Translations under genes and position numbers: made by a program
Part shown: positions 43,615 to 52,800 of the stretch, one piece after another
Position numbering within the stretch: position 1 is the stretch's first letter
Layout: each line of letters begins with the position of its first letter
Origin: Streptomyces shenzhenensis
Lineage (GTDB): Bacteria; Actinomycetota; Actinomycetes; Streptomycetales; Streptomycetaceae
NCBI RefSeq assembly: GCF_021462265.1
Contig: NZ_JAJONF010000013.1
Coordinates: 124,001-188,000 of the forward strand
DNA: 64,000 bases
Direction: 5' to 3'
The notes under the pieces: generated by a model
Database searches by the model: none
The model's input: the letters and a program-made list of their open reading frames with translations, nothing else
Told to the model about the DNA's origin: nothing

Positions 43615-46600
43615 CGCTGTGCCTTCCTGGCCGTGTCGGCCGTGAGGGGCCCGTACTCGTCACTGTCCACGGTGGTCGCCGTGTCGGGGTCGGCGTCGGA
43701 CTCGGTCGCGGGCGTGCCGAACGTCCAGTCGGGTCCGCCGCCCGAGGGTTCTTCCAGGAATGCTCCGCCGCCGGGCAGGAGCAGGTTGATCTCGTTCTCC
43801 GTCTCACGCATCGACATGCCGACGGTCAGTTCGGTCCACCGTGATCCGTCGGCGCGCCTGAGCAGTCCGTTCACGACGGTCGTCTTGTGCTTCTCCTTGC
43901 GGTAGCCGAGCGCTGAGGTGCTCTCGTCGCGCTTGCGGCGCCATTCGTCCTTCAGCCGGTCCAGCCGTTCGCTCAGGTACTGGCGGGGCTGGTCGCCGCC
44001 CACCCGTTCGGCGCGTTCCAGAAGCCGCCGTTCGACGTCCTGCGCGAGCGGCCCGTCGAGGTCGACGTGGTGGGCGTCGAGGTTGCGGGAGGTGTCGTAG
44101 GTCGCGTGCCGCAGCGCGGCGACGTAGGTGGCGGCGACGCCCCGGTCGAGTGCGCGGCGGGTGTACGGGGTGACGGACAGTGCCTCCACCTGGCGGTAGA
44201 ACGTCGCGTGGTAGTGCTCGAAGTCCTCGTAGTGCGCGAGGTCGCGGGGCCGCGACCAGTTGTAGAGGGTCACCACCAGACCTGGGCGCCTGGCGTCACG
44301 GCCGACCCGAGAGGACGCCTGGATGTACTCGGCGGTGTTCTTGGGCTGGCCGACGACCAGCATCAGGCCGAAGCGGGAGACGTCGACACCGACCTGCAGC
44401 ATGGAGGTGGCGAGGACCACGTCGACGGCCTGTCGGACGGCCGGTGTCATGGAGGCGCGGGGTTCGCGCTTCTCTTTCATGGCGGTCGCGTACTCGCGGA
44501 TGAAGGCGCGCCGCCGCACGGACGTGTCACGCTCGGGGTCGAACTCGATCTCCAGCCGTTTCAGGGCGGCTCCGATGTCCGCCGAGGAGATACGGGAGGT
44601 CAGCTCCTGGATGCTGAGCATCCCCGTTCTGCTCACGATGCGGTCCGAGAGCGTGTCCTGGCCCTTGCGGCTGCCGTTGGCACGCACCCGGGTGGTGATG
44701 TCGTCGTCCATGTACCTTCGCATGCCGGCGAGTTCGCGGGTCGCGTTGAAGTAGCCGACGAGGGTCATGTACGGGTCCGCGGGGCTGCCGTAGTCGTCGA
44801 ACAGCTGCTGTCCCGCGAGCAGCAGGATCTCCGCGACGCGGATCTCGGCGGCTTTCAGTCGTGTTCCGTGCGCGCACACGCCGAGGTAGCGACGGCCCGG
44901 GTTCTCCCGGCTCAGTTCCACCTGCCGCGAGAAGAAGGTGTCGCCGACGTCCAGCACCTGGGGCGGGAAGACGGCGACCTCGCGGCCGAAGACACCGCGC
45001 ACCTGGTCGGCGGCCCGCTTGGTGGTCGCGGTGGAGGCGACGATCTTGGGGCCGGTCTCTTGGCGCCGGCCGTGGGCGTCGGTGAAGCTCCACGTGCACA
45101 ACTGGTCGACGGCGCCTTCGAAGAGGCCCACGGTGGTGCCGAGTGCCCCGGATATCAGGTGCAGCTCGTCCTGGATGATCAGGTCCGGCGGCCGCAGACG
45201 GGTGACGGGTTGGGCGGTGACGCCGGGCAGGGCGCCCCGGGCGTTGTGCCGGCCACCGCAGCCCGTCTTGGCGTCCAGGTCGTCGTGCCGGTACCCGTGG
45301 CGGGGGCAGAGCTCGGTGACCCTGCCGAACAGCAGGCCCGCGTAGCCGTTCCAGGGGAGCTGGGCGAACTTGTCGACCGTGGCGATCAGCAGCGAGGGCG
45401 CCAGCCGGTAGATCTCCTCGTCGACGGTGAGGACCGGGATCCCCTCCCCGAGCGATTCGCGACGGGAGAAGGGGCAGCTGTCCTGCCCCTCCCCGCGCGG
45501 GCAGTACAGCAGGATGCGGCGGCGGCCTTCGTCGTACTCCATGTTCGAGCGGGCCGTCAGTCCGCTGCCGCACCAGGGGCAGGTGAGGACCTGCAGGACG
45601 CGGGCGTACTTGTCGCTGGCGCTCTCCTTGGCCTCGGCGATCTGTTCCTTCGCCTCGTCGAACCAGTTCGGCGAGACGGAGGTGCCCACCCAGAGTCCGA
45701 TGCGGAAGGGAGTGGAGCCCCAGCGCCGGTCCCGTGCGAACTCCTCGCGGCGCAGCACCTCGCAGGCGCTCACCAGGGCGGCGGCGCGCTGGAACTGTTG
45801 GGCGGTCAGCAGTCGCAGGGTGTAGCGCATGAGCACGCCCACCCCGGCCTCGCCGCTGCGGGCCTCGGCTCCCGAGCCGATCGTTCCCTGCAGGCGTCTC
45901 AGCGCGAAGGTGTAGGCGGCCAGGCCCAGATACGCCTCGGTCTTGCCGCCACCGGTCGGGAAGAAGAGCAGATCGACGAGGGCTGCCCGGCCGGTGCCGC
46001 GGTGCGGGTGTCCGGGCTGGGTGAGGGAGGCGATGTTCAACAGTACGAAGGCGAGCTGGAACGGGCGCCAACTGGCTGCCGTTTTGCCCTTGGCATGCAC
46101 CTCCTCCTGGGCCTCCCGATAGGAAAGGGGGTCGTTCTCACGGCCGGCGCGGGCGGCCGCGACGGCGGTGTTGCGCCGCTGCAGGGCCATGGCCCGGTTG
46201 GCGAACCGGAAGGCCGCCAGGGCCGTTTCGTCGGCCAGGAGCCGGTCGATGCCGAGGGTGATGCGGTCACAGACCTCGAGTGCCTGCTCGATCGCGACCT
46301 CGGCCGATTCGCGCAGGTCGCCGGGGAGTGAGCGGGCTGCCCGGCGCTGCTGCTCCAGCCAGGCGCCGTACCCGTCGGCCAGCGGTGCCAGGGCCGCGCC
46401 GAGATCGGCCCGGCGGTCGGGCACGGCGAGCGCGGCCAGTTCGTCCATGCCCAACTCCAGCCCGCGGAGCAGGTCCTGGTCCTCGAGTGCCGGAGCGGTC
46501 GTCGCCCTCACGTCGTACTCGGGAAGCCAGACGGTCGTCAGCCGGTGGGCATTGCGTTCGCCGGCGCGGACGTGCGCGTGCACGGCCACGTTGCGGCCCT

Positions 46601-47438
46601 TGGCGTGGCTCAGGCTGTCCCGGTAGAGGAGACGCAGCCGCCGTTCCTCGGAGTCCTCGGGCACTTTGCCGCCGGCCGTGTCGAGGGGATCGTCGACCGG
46701 CAGGAAGACGGCGGCCTGGTCGTCGGGAAAGGCGGTGACGTCGATCTCGGCCTGGAAGAGCCAGTGGGCGTCGCGTGCGTCCCGGCTGTCCGGCTGCCGG
46801 TTCACCAGGGCCAGCTCGACTATCCGCAGGTCCTCGGCGTCCGCGCGACCCGTGTGCCGGCGTACCTGCACGTCGAGGACGACGGCTTCGCCGTCGAGTT
46901 CGACGGCCCGGTCGCTCCCGCCGGTCACGTCGATGTCCACCAGGTGCTCGACGGGCCGACGCGACCAGACCCTGCGGGTCGTCCCCCGCTCGGTGGCTTC
47001 CTCCGACTGCGTGTACCGCCCCCAGCGGACCACGGCACTGAGCGTGCCGACGGATGCCGGGACGGTGAAGGACAGCCCCATGGACGACGCCCAGATGTGC
47101 CCGGCGGCCTGCGGGCTCAGCCGGTCCTGCAGAGCACTGTCGTCACCTTCCTGCTCGTCGCCCGACTCGCCGTCCGCGCTCTGTGCCGCCGCCCGGGCGA
47201 TCCCTTCCGTGGTGACGGCCTGGGGGCGGGGACCGAGCATGCCGACCAGGTAACGGTCGCGCGGCCCGGAGGAGGCGCTCGGCAGGGTCTCCGTCTCGCC
47301 GTCCCACGGACCGAGCAGGTCCCGGCGGATGTAGGTCACAAGTGCGTCCCGGACCTCGTAGGAGTCCCCGGCCCGGAATGTCTGGGGAACTTCGTCGAGC
47401 GGGTGCGGGACAGCGGCCTGGGCAGGCTGGGCCGGCAT
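43611..47438 (-). CDS. drmA: DrmA, SF2 helicase of DISARM
   Basis: 1,275 aa. Walker A LLFFPTGGGKTEAYLGLAAY lies near residue 490, DEAD-type box IIQDELHLISGALG near 760, and motifs V/VI LQVGVDVSRFGLMLVVGQPKNTAEYIQASSRVGRDARRPGLVV near 1030-1070 (key residues Q-x-x-S-R-x-x-R). A four-cysteine segment (TCPWCGSGL...YCPRGEGQDSC) sits between the lobes. This is the DrmA/MrfA type. AAAGGA precedes the ATG. A promoter with -35 TTGTGT and -10 TATATT (17-bp spacer) lies upstream with the shared operator inside the spacer. Confidence 0.95.
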   Translation of the reverse strand: MPAQPAQAAVPHPLDEVPQTFRAGDSYEVRDALVTYIRRDLLGPWDGETETLPSASSGPRDRYLVGMLGPRPQAVTTEGIARAAAQSADGESGDEQEGDDSALQDRLSPQAAGHIWASSMGLSFTVPASVGTLSAVVRWGRYTQSEEATERGTTRRVWSRRPVEHLVDIDVTGGSDRAVELDGEAVVLDVQVRRHTGRADAEDLRIVELALVNRQPDSRDARDAHWLFQAEIDVTAFPDDQAAVFLPVDDPLDTAGGKVPEDSEERRLRLLYRDSLSHAKGRNVAVHAHVRAGERNAHRLTTVWLPEYDVRATTAPALEDQDLLRGLELGMDELAALAVPDRRADLGAALAPLADGYGAWLEQQRRAARSLPGDLRESAEVAIEQALEVCDRITLGIDRLLADETALAAFRFANRAMALQRRNTAVAAARAGRENDPLSYREAQEEVHAKGKTAASWRPFQLAFVLLNIASLTQPGHPHRGTGRAALVDLLFFPTGGGKTEAYLGLAAYTFALRRLQGTIGSGAEARSGEAGVGVLMRYTLRLLTAQQFQRAAALVSACEVLRREEFARDRRWGSTPFRIGLWVGTSVSPNWFDEAKEQIAEAKESASDKYARVLQVLTCPWCGSGLTARSNMEYDEGRRRILLYCPRGEGQDSCPFSRRESLGEGIPVLTVDEEIYRLAPSLLIATVDKFAQLPWNGYAGLLFGRVTELCPRHGYRHDDLDAKTGCGGRHNARGALPGVTAQPVTRLRPPDLIIQDELHLISGALGTTVGLFEGAVDQLCTWSFTDAHGRRQETGPKIVASTATTKRAADQVRGVFGREVAVFPPQVLDVGDTFFSRQVELSRENPGRRYLGVCAHGTRLKAAEIRVAEILLLAGQQLFDDYGSPADPYMTLVGYFNATRELAGMRRYMDDDITTRVRANGSRKGQDTLSDRIVSRTGMLSIQELTSRISSADIGAALKRLEIEFDPERDTSVRRRAFIREYATAMKEKREPRASMTPAVRQAVDVVLATSMLQVGVDVSRFGLMLVVGQPKNTAEYIQASSRVGRDARRPGLVVTLYNWSRPRDLAHYEDFEHYHATFYRQVEALSVTPYTRRALDRGVAATYVAALRHATYDTSRNLDAHHVDLDGPLAQDVERRLLERAERVGGDQPRQYLSERLDRLKDEWRRKRDESTSALGYRKEKHKTTVVNGLLRRADGSRWTELTVGMSMRETENEINLLLPGGGAFLEEPSGGGPDWTFGTPATESDADPDTATTVDSDEYGPLTADTARKAQR

Positions 47439-47504
47439 GCGGTGGGTCCTTTCGGACAGGTCCGTTGCGATTCGGGCGGGTGGCGATGGTGTGACGGCAT
47501 CAGA

Positions 47505-47533
47505 AATATAGATTGTTGACTGAGTTCACACAA
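47505..47533 (-). promoter_or_regulatory. drmA promoter
   Basis: On the minus strand, TTGTGT (complement of 47528-47533), 17 bp, TATATT (complement of 47505-47510). The spacer contains the island operator described at 47514-47530. Confidence 0.6.
47514..47530. promoter_or_regulatory. Island operator A (drmA / RelE-UvrD divergent region)
   Basis: TGTTGACTGAGTTCACA is a 17-bp near-palindrome: arms TGTTGACT and TGTGAACT (reverse complement of AGTTCACA) around a central G. Its last 15 bases are identical to operator C at 55992-56006. Confidence 0.75.
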
Positions 47534-47620
47534 TGATTCCCGAAGGCTCCGTCGCCCGGCATCCCGATCAGTCTCTAGTCTGGTGCTCGCCCACCGCCCG
47601 CCCGTGACCCGAGGACGCCC

Positions 47621-49792
47621 ATGCCCCGTCTCGCCCTCTCCGACGACTTCGTCGCGGACCTGATCTCGTTGCAGAGACCGGTTCAGAAGGACGTCAACGA
47701 CGCGATCCAGATGTTCCGGGGCCTGACCGTGCCTCAGCTGCACTCCAGCAAGGGCATGCATCTGGAGAAGCTCGAAGGAGCGCGCGACCCCCGGATCCGC
47801 ACGATCCGGATCACCCGGTTCTACCGGGGGGTCCTCCTCGCCCCGGACGACGGGAGCGGATTGTACACACTGCTGCGGGTCGCACCGCACGACGAGGCGA
47901 TCAACTGGGCCTGCAAGCGCGCCTACTCGGTCAACGGGGCCACCGGCGGACTGGAGGTCCGCAATGTCGAGGCGCTCGAACAGATGGAGACCTACTTCGA
48001 GACGAAGGCGGTCGAGACACCGGCACGTCTGTTCGCTCAGTACTCCGACACCGTGCTGCGCGATCTGGGCATCGACGATCAGGTGCTGCGGCTGGCGCGG
48101 GTGTGCGTCACGGTGGACGACCTCACGGTCATGGCGCCGCCCATGATGCCCGCCGACCAGTACGAGGTGCTGGAGTACCTGGCGGCCGAATACTCGCCCG
48201 AGGACGTCTGGGAGCAGTTGATCGCTCCGCGCGGGCAGACGGTTCGCACGGCCGAGGACCGGCCGGCCGTCACGCTCAGCGAGGCGATCCTCAACACGCC
48301 CGACCGCATCGTGGAAGTCACCGGCCCCGGTGAGCTGGAGCGCATCCTCACCGAGGACTTCACCCGTTGGCGTGTCTTCCTGCATCCCACCCAGCGCCGG
48401 TACGCCTATCATCCCGGATTCAACGGACCGGCTCAGGTGACGGGCGGCCCGGGCACCGGCAAGACCGTCGTCGCGCTGCACCGGGTCCGGCATCTGCTGC
48501 GCTCCGGGCACGAGAGTGACCGGATCCTGCTCACCACCTTCACCAACGCCATGGCGGCCGCCCTGCGGGACAGCCTCGCACTGCTGCTCGGCGACGCCGA
48601 CGCCCACTTGCTCGACCGGGTCGACGTCACGACGGTGGACTCGCTGGCCGCCCGGGTCATACGGGAGGCGAGGGGCAGCTCACCGAAGCCCTTGTCGGCG
48701 GCGGCCGAGAAAAGCGCCTGGACCCGTGCCGCCGCCCGCGAGGACCTGCCATGGTCGGAGCGCTTCCTCTCCCAGGAGTTCCGCAGCGTCGTCCTGGCTC
48801 AAGGCCTGCGGACGCCCGAGGAGTATCTGCGCTGCGTGCGCAGGGGGCGCGGCACGCAGGTCGGACGGGTGCAGCGAGCGCGGCTGTGGCGGGTGATGGA
48901 GCGGTTCACGGCGGACCTGACCGCGCGCGACTCGGCGACGTACACGATGCTCTGTGACCAGGCCGCCCGGATCCTGGCCGACAAGGGGCCGCGCTACCGG
49001 CACGTCGTGGTGGACGAGGCACAGGACCTGCACCCGGCCCAGTGGCGGGTGCTGCGCGCCTGCGTCGCCGAACAGGCCGACGACCTGTTCCTCGTCGGTG
49101 ATCCTCACCAGCGCATCTACGACTCGCGGGTCTCGCTCCGCTCGCTGGGCGTCCAGGTGCGGGGGCGCACGTCCCGCCTGCGTGTCAACTACCGCAGCAC
49201 CGAGGAGATCCTGCGCTGGTCGGCGTCGCTCCTGGACGGTCAGCCGGTGGGCCGGCTCGGTGAGGACGACGACGAAGAAGGCGGCCGCGACTCGCTGCAC
49301 GGCTACCGTTCCGAGCTGCACGGCCGCGTTCCGGTGGCCCGGGGCCATGCCAGTCAGGACGACGAACTGCGGGCGCTGGTGGAGCAGATCCGGGTCTGGG
49401 TGGACCAGGACGGCGTGAGGCCCTCCGAGGTGGCGGTGTGCGCCCGGTTCAACACGCTGGTTGACGCGGTCGTCACGCGTCTGCGCCGGGAGGGGGTACC
49501 GGCGGTCGCGGTCAGGGACGACCCGGGGCCGGAGGTGTCCGGTGTGCGCGTGGCGACGATGCACGCGATGAAGGGACTGGAGTTCCGCTGCGTGGCCGTC
49601 GTGGGCGTGACGTCGAGCGTGCTCCCCTTCGCTCCGCAGGTGACGCCCGCCGACGAGGACGTCGTTCAGCACCGCTCCGATCTGCTGGCCGAGCACTGCC
49701 TGCTCTTCGTCGCCTGCACACGGGCACGTGACGCGCTGGCCATCTCCTGGAGCGGTCAGCGCAGCCGCCTGCTGGACCCGGTCGCCGACTGA
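47621..49792 (+). CDS. UvrD/Rep-type SF1 helicase with N-terminal RelE-like domain
   Basis: 723 aa. Residues about 1-105 resemble the RelE/ParE toxin fold (FVADLISLQRPVQKDVNDAIQMF; DPRIRTIRITRFYRGVLL; YTLLRVAPHDEAINWA). The helicase starts after a linker: Walker A VTGGPGTGKTVVALHRV (about 277), VVVDEAQDLHPAQWRVL (about 462), LVGDPHQRIYDSRVSLRSLG, and C-terminal motifs VRVATMHAMKGLEFRCVAVVG (about 643) and FVACTRARDALAISWSG. It is complete. It reads divergently from drmA with the shared operator between the two starts, and converges on the large helicase-nuclease gene. GAGGA precedes the ATG. The role is probably nucleic-acid processing in the same defence response (inference). Confidence 0.88.
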   Translation: MPRLALSDDFVADLISLQRPVQKDVNDAIQMFRGLTVPQLHSSKGMHLEKLEGARDPRIRTIRITRFYRGVLLAPDDGSGLYTLLRVAPHDEAINWACKRAYSVNGATGGLEVRNVEALEQMETYFETKAVETPARLFAQYSDTVLRDLGIDDQVLRLARVCVTVDDLTVMAPPMMPADQYEVLEYLAAEYSPEDVWEQLIAPRGQTVRTAEDRPAVTLSEAILNTPDRIVEVTGPGELERILTEDFTRWRVFLHPTQRRYAYHPGFNGPAQVTGGPGTGKTVVALHRVRHLLRSGHESDRILLTTFTNAMAAALRDSLALLLGDADAHLLDRVDVTTVDSLAARVIREARGSSPKPLSAAAEKSAWTRAAAREDLPWSERFLSQEFRSVVLAQGLRTPEEYLRCVRRGRGTQVGRVQRARLWRVMERFTADLTARDSATYTMLCDQAARILADKGPRYRHVVVDEAQDLHPAQWRVLRACVAEQADDLFLVGDPHQRIYDSRVSLRSLGVQVRGRTSRLRVNYRSTEEILRWSASLLDGQPVGRLGEDDDEEGGRDSLHGYRSELHGRVPVARGHASQDDELRALVEQIRVWVDQDGVRPSEVAVCARFNTLVDAVVTRLRREGVPAVAVRDDPGPEVSGVRVATMHAMKGLEFRCVAVVGVTSSVLPFAPQVTPADEDVVQHRSDLLAEHCLLFVACTRARDALAISWSGQRSRLLDPVAD

Positions 49793-49800
49793 GACACCGC

Positions 49801-49835
49801 GGCCCTGTCACCTGTGCGGTACGGGTGACAGGGCC
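49801..49835. terminator. Bidirectional hairpin terminator
   Basis: A perfect 12-bp stem (49801-49812 with 49824-49835) and an 11-nt loop in the 57-bp gap between the converging helicase genes. Confidence 0.85.
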
Positions 49836-49849
49836 GACGGTCGGAGAGC

Positions 49850-52800
49850 TCAGGCTCTTATCTCCCGGACGACGACCGTGCGCCTCTTGCCCAGGGACGC
49901 GTCGTACGAGATCTCGCGTCCGGTGGGCTGCCACATCAGCGCATGGCCGAGGGGGGACGACGGGGAGACGATGTCCGCCTCCTCGGTGGGCAGTTCGGCG
50001 ACGGTGTACAGGGTCTCCTCGTCGATGTCACCGTCGAACTCCAGGACCAGAAGCGCGCCCGGGATCACCACGTCCGGCGCGGTCGTCTCCCGCCCGATGC
50101 CGACGGAGTCGAGGAACATCCGCAGGAAGGTGAGACGCTTCGCGCGCCGGTCACGCTGGTCGGCCCGTGTCCTCCTGAGGAAGACGAGTTGCGCCGCGTC
50201 GGCCCCGTCGGGAGTGTCGTCGGGAGCATCGAGAGCCGCCTGCAGTTGCTGCGCCTCCCGCACCAGCCGCTGAAAGGCCGCGGCGGGGATCTGCCGGACC
50301 GGCAGTGAGCTCCGCGTGGCCGGGCCCGGCCCGGCCGGCGCGACGCCGGGCTCCGCCGGCCGGGCGGGGCCCCCGGAGGGGCCGGTGTCGGCGCGGTTCT
50401 TCGACGACACCCCGGACGACACCCCGGACGGCATCGCCGCAGCGGACATCGCCTCCGTGGCCGGACCGTGCAGCAACCCGCGCGGATCCACGGGCGCCGG
50501 TACGGCCTCCACGTCGGTGGCCACCGTCGCCGTTCCCGTGCCGCCCGAGTCCTCGCTCGGTTCGCTCCCGCGCTCGGTCGCCGCGCCTTCGTCGTCCGGC
50601 TCCGTGCCGGCGCGCCCGGTGTCGGCCGCGGTGCCCGACTGCTCCGTCTCCTCCCGCACCGGCTCGATGCCCAGCCGTTCCAGCTCGGCCCACAGGGGCG
50701 CCAGCGCCTGCTCGCGGTCGAGGTGGAATCGGCTGCCCCGGATCCGGACGAACGTCCAGTCGACGCGTTCGAGGTCGCGCTGCCTGGCCGCCGCGGTGGA
50801 GGCGTCCTCGCCCTCGGCGAAGGCGTCACCGTCGCAGGCGACCGCGAGCCGGCGCGTCCCGCCCTCCACCACCAGATCGAGGGTGTGGCGCCCCACCTTG
50901 TATCCCGGGCGGACCCGGTAGCCCCGAGCCGTCAGTTCCAGGTACACCTGCTGCTGGAACAGGCTGTCGAACGCTTCGTGCCTGACGTCGGGCAGGACCT
51001 CTCTCTCGACCGCGGCGGTGTCCTCCTCCGCGGGCCGGGTGAGGTGGTCGAGCCACCGTCGGCGCAGGTCGTTCTCGTGGAACTGTTCGGCGCGCGCGCT
51101 GTGGAACACCCACACCTGGTCCTGGGCGCGCGAGGCCGCCACGTTGATCCGTTGCTCGTAGGTCTTGCCGTTGAACCCTCCCGGCACGGACCCGGCGCCC
51201 GTGGACGGTGAGTTGACGCAGGAGACGAACATGACGTGCCGCTCGTCGCCCTGGAAGTCCTCGGCGTCGCCGACCCGGATGCGGCGCGCCTCGCGCTGCT
51301 CGTAGTCGAGGCGGTCGGCCAGCAGGTTCTCCAGTTCGGTCAGGTGGCCCTTGCCCGCGCGGAGGCTGATGATCCCCATGGTCTTCCCGTCGTAGGCGGG
51401 GTCGGTGCAGCACCGCACGACGGCGTCGACGAGTGCCTCGGCCTCGGCGGGGTTGCACAGCCGGGAGTTGACGCCGAGGGCTTCACCGTGTTCGACGTGC
51501 ACGGTGCGGACCGGGGGCAGCCGGTCGGCCCCGTACTGCCGCAGGGGCAGCAGATGGCGGTTGTAGCAGAGGTCGTTGGAGAAGGAGATGATCTCCGGCA
51601 TGCACCGGAAGTGCTCCTTGAGCATGAGGGTGCCGCGGCCCGCCGAAAGCGCTTCGGTGAGGTCGAAGAAGCTGGAGTCGGGGCCGAACAGGCTGCGGAC
51701 GTCCGGTTCCAGCGCGGTGAGCAGGCGGTCCCTGAGGTGGAAGTACTCGTCCTGCTTGAGGCCGACGTTGGACGGGCTGACCTGCTTGCTGTCGCCGACG
51801 ACGACCATCCGGTCGGCGAGCCAGCTCAGCAGCATGGCCTCCAGGCCGGACTGGCTGGCCTCGTCGACGATCACGACGTCGAACATGCCGGGCCGGTCCA
51901 TGGGCACCGTCTCGGCGACCTGGTGCAACGGCATGATCCACGCCGGTACCGCCGTCTGCGCCTTGCGCAGGGCGGCCTGGGCGTCGCGCCGGTAGCGGTG
52001 CTGGTACTTGCCCTTGATGCGCCGGGCGGCCTGCTGGTAGGCGCTGAGCGCCCGGGACTGGTCGCCGGTGAGCAGGCCGAGGCAGCGGTGCCAGGCGCGG
52101 GCGGCGGCGAGCCGGGCGAGCATGATGCGGGCCTCGTCGTCCGCCTCCGTCAGCCGCTTGCGCAGGGCGCGTTCGGCCTCGGGGTCGGTCAGCCGCTTCA
52201 TGCGCTCCCGCCACGCGGACCAGGCCCAGGCCTCGGCCAGCGCCGGCAGCCAGGTCTCCCAGGCGGTGTCCTCGTGCGTGGTCGTGACGCGCTCGGCCAG
52301 AGCCGGGAACGCCTCGCGGACACAGGTGAGGGCCGTGTCGTGTTCGGCCCGCAGCCGCGCGGCCTCCCGCACCTCGGCCATCTCTTCGCTGAACGAGCGG
52401 TAACCTTCGGGGTCCCGGTCGCGTACGGCGTCCAGGGCGCGCACGACCGCGGGTGCGGCACCGGGCCGGTCGCTCCAGGCGCGCAGCAGTTCCTCGGTGT
52501 CCGCGACGACCTTGCGGGACCCTTCGGCCGCGCGCAGCGTCGTCGCCGCACGCAGCAGGGTGCGCACGGCGTGCTCGACGGGGGCGTTGTGCCAGGTGGC
52601 GACGGCGAGCCCCGGTGAGGTGGCCGCGGCGGTCAGGACGTCGGTACGTGCGGCGGCGACGGCGAGCAGCGCGTCGAGCACCTCCGCCTCCTGACGCAGC
52701 CGTGCGAGGCGCGGCCCGTGTCCGTGCCAGGCGGCGGCCGGAGTGCCCCACTCGGACTCCACCTGAGCCAGACGCAGTTCGAGCTGGACACGGGCGAGGA

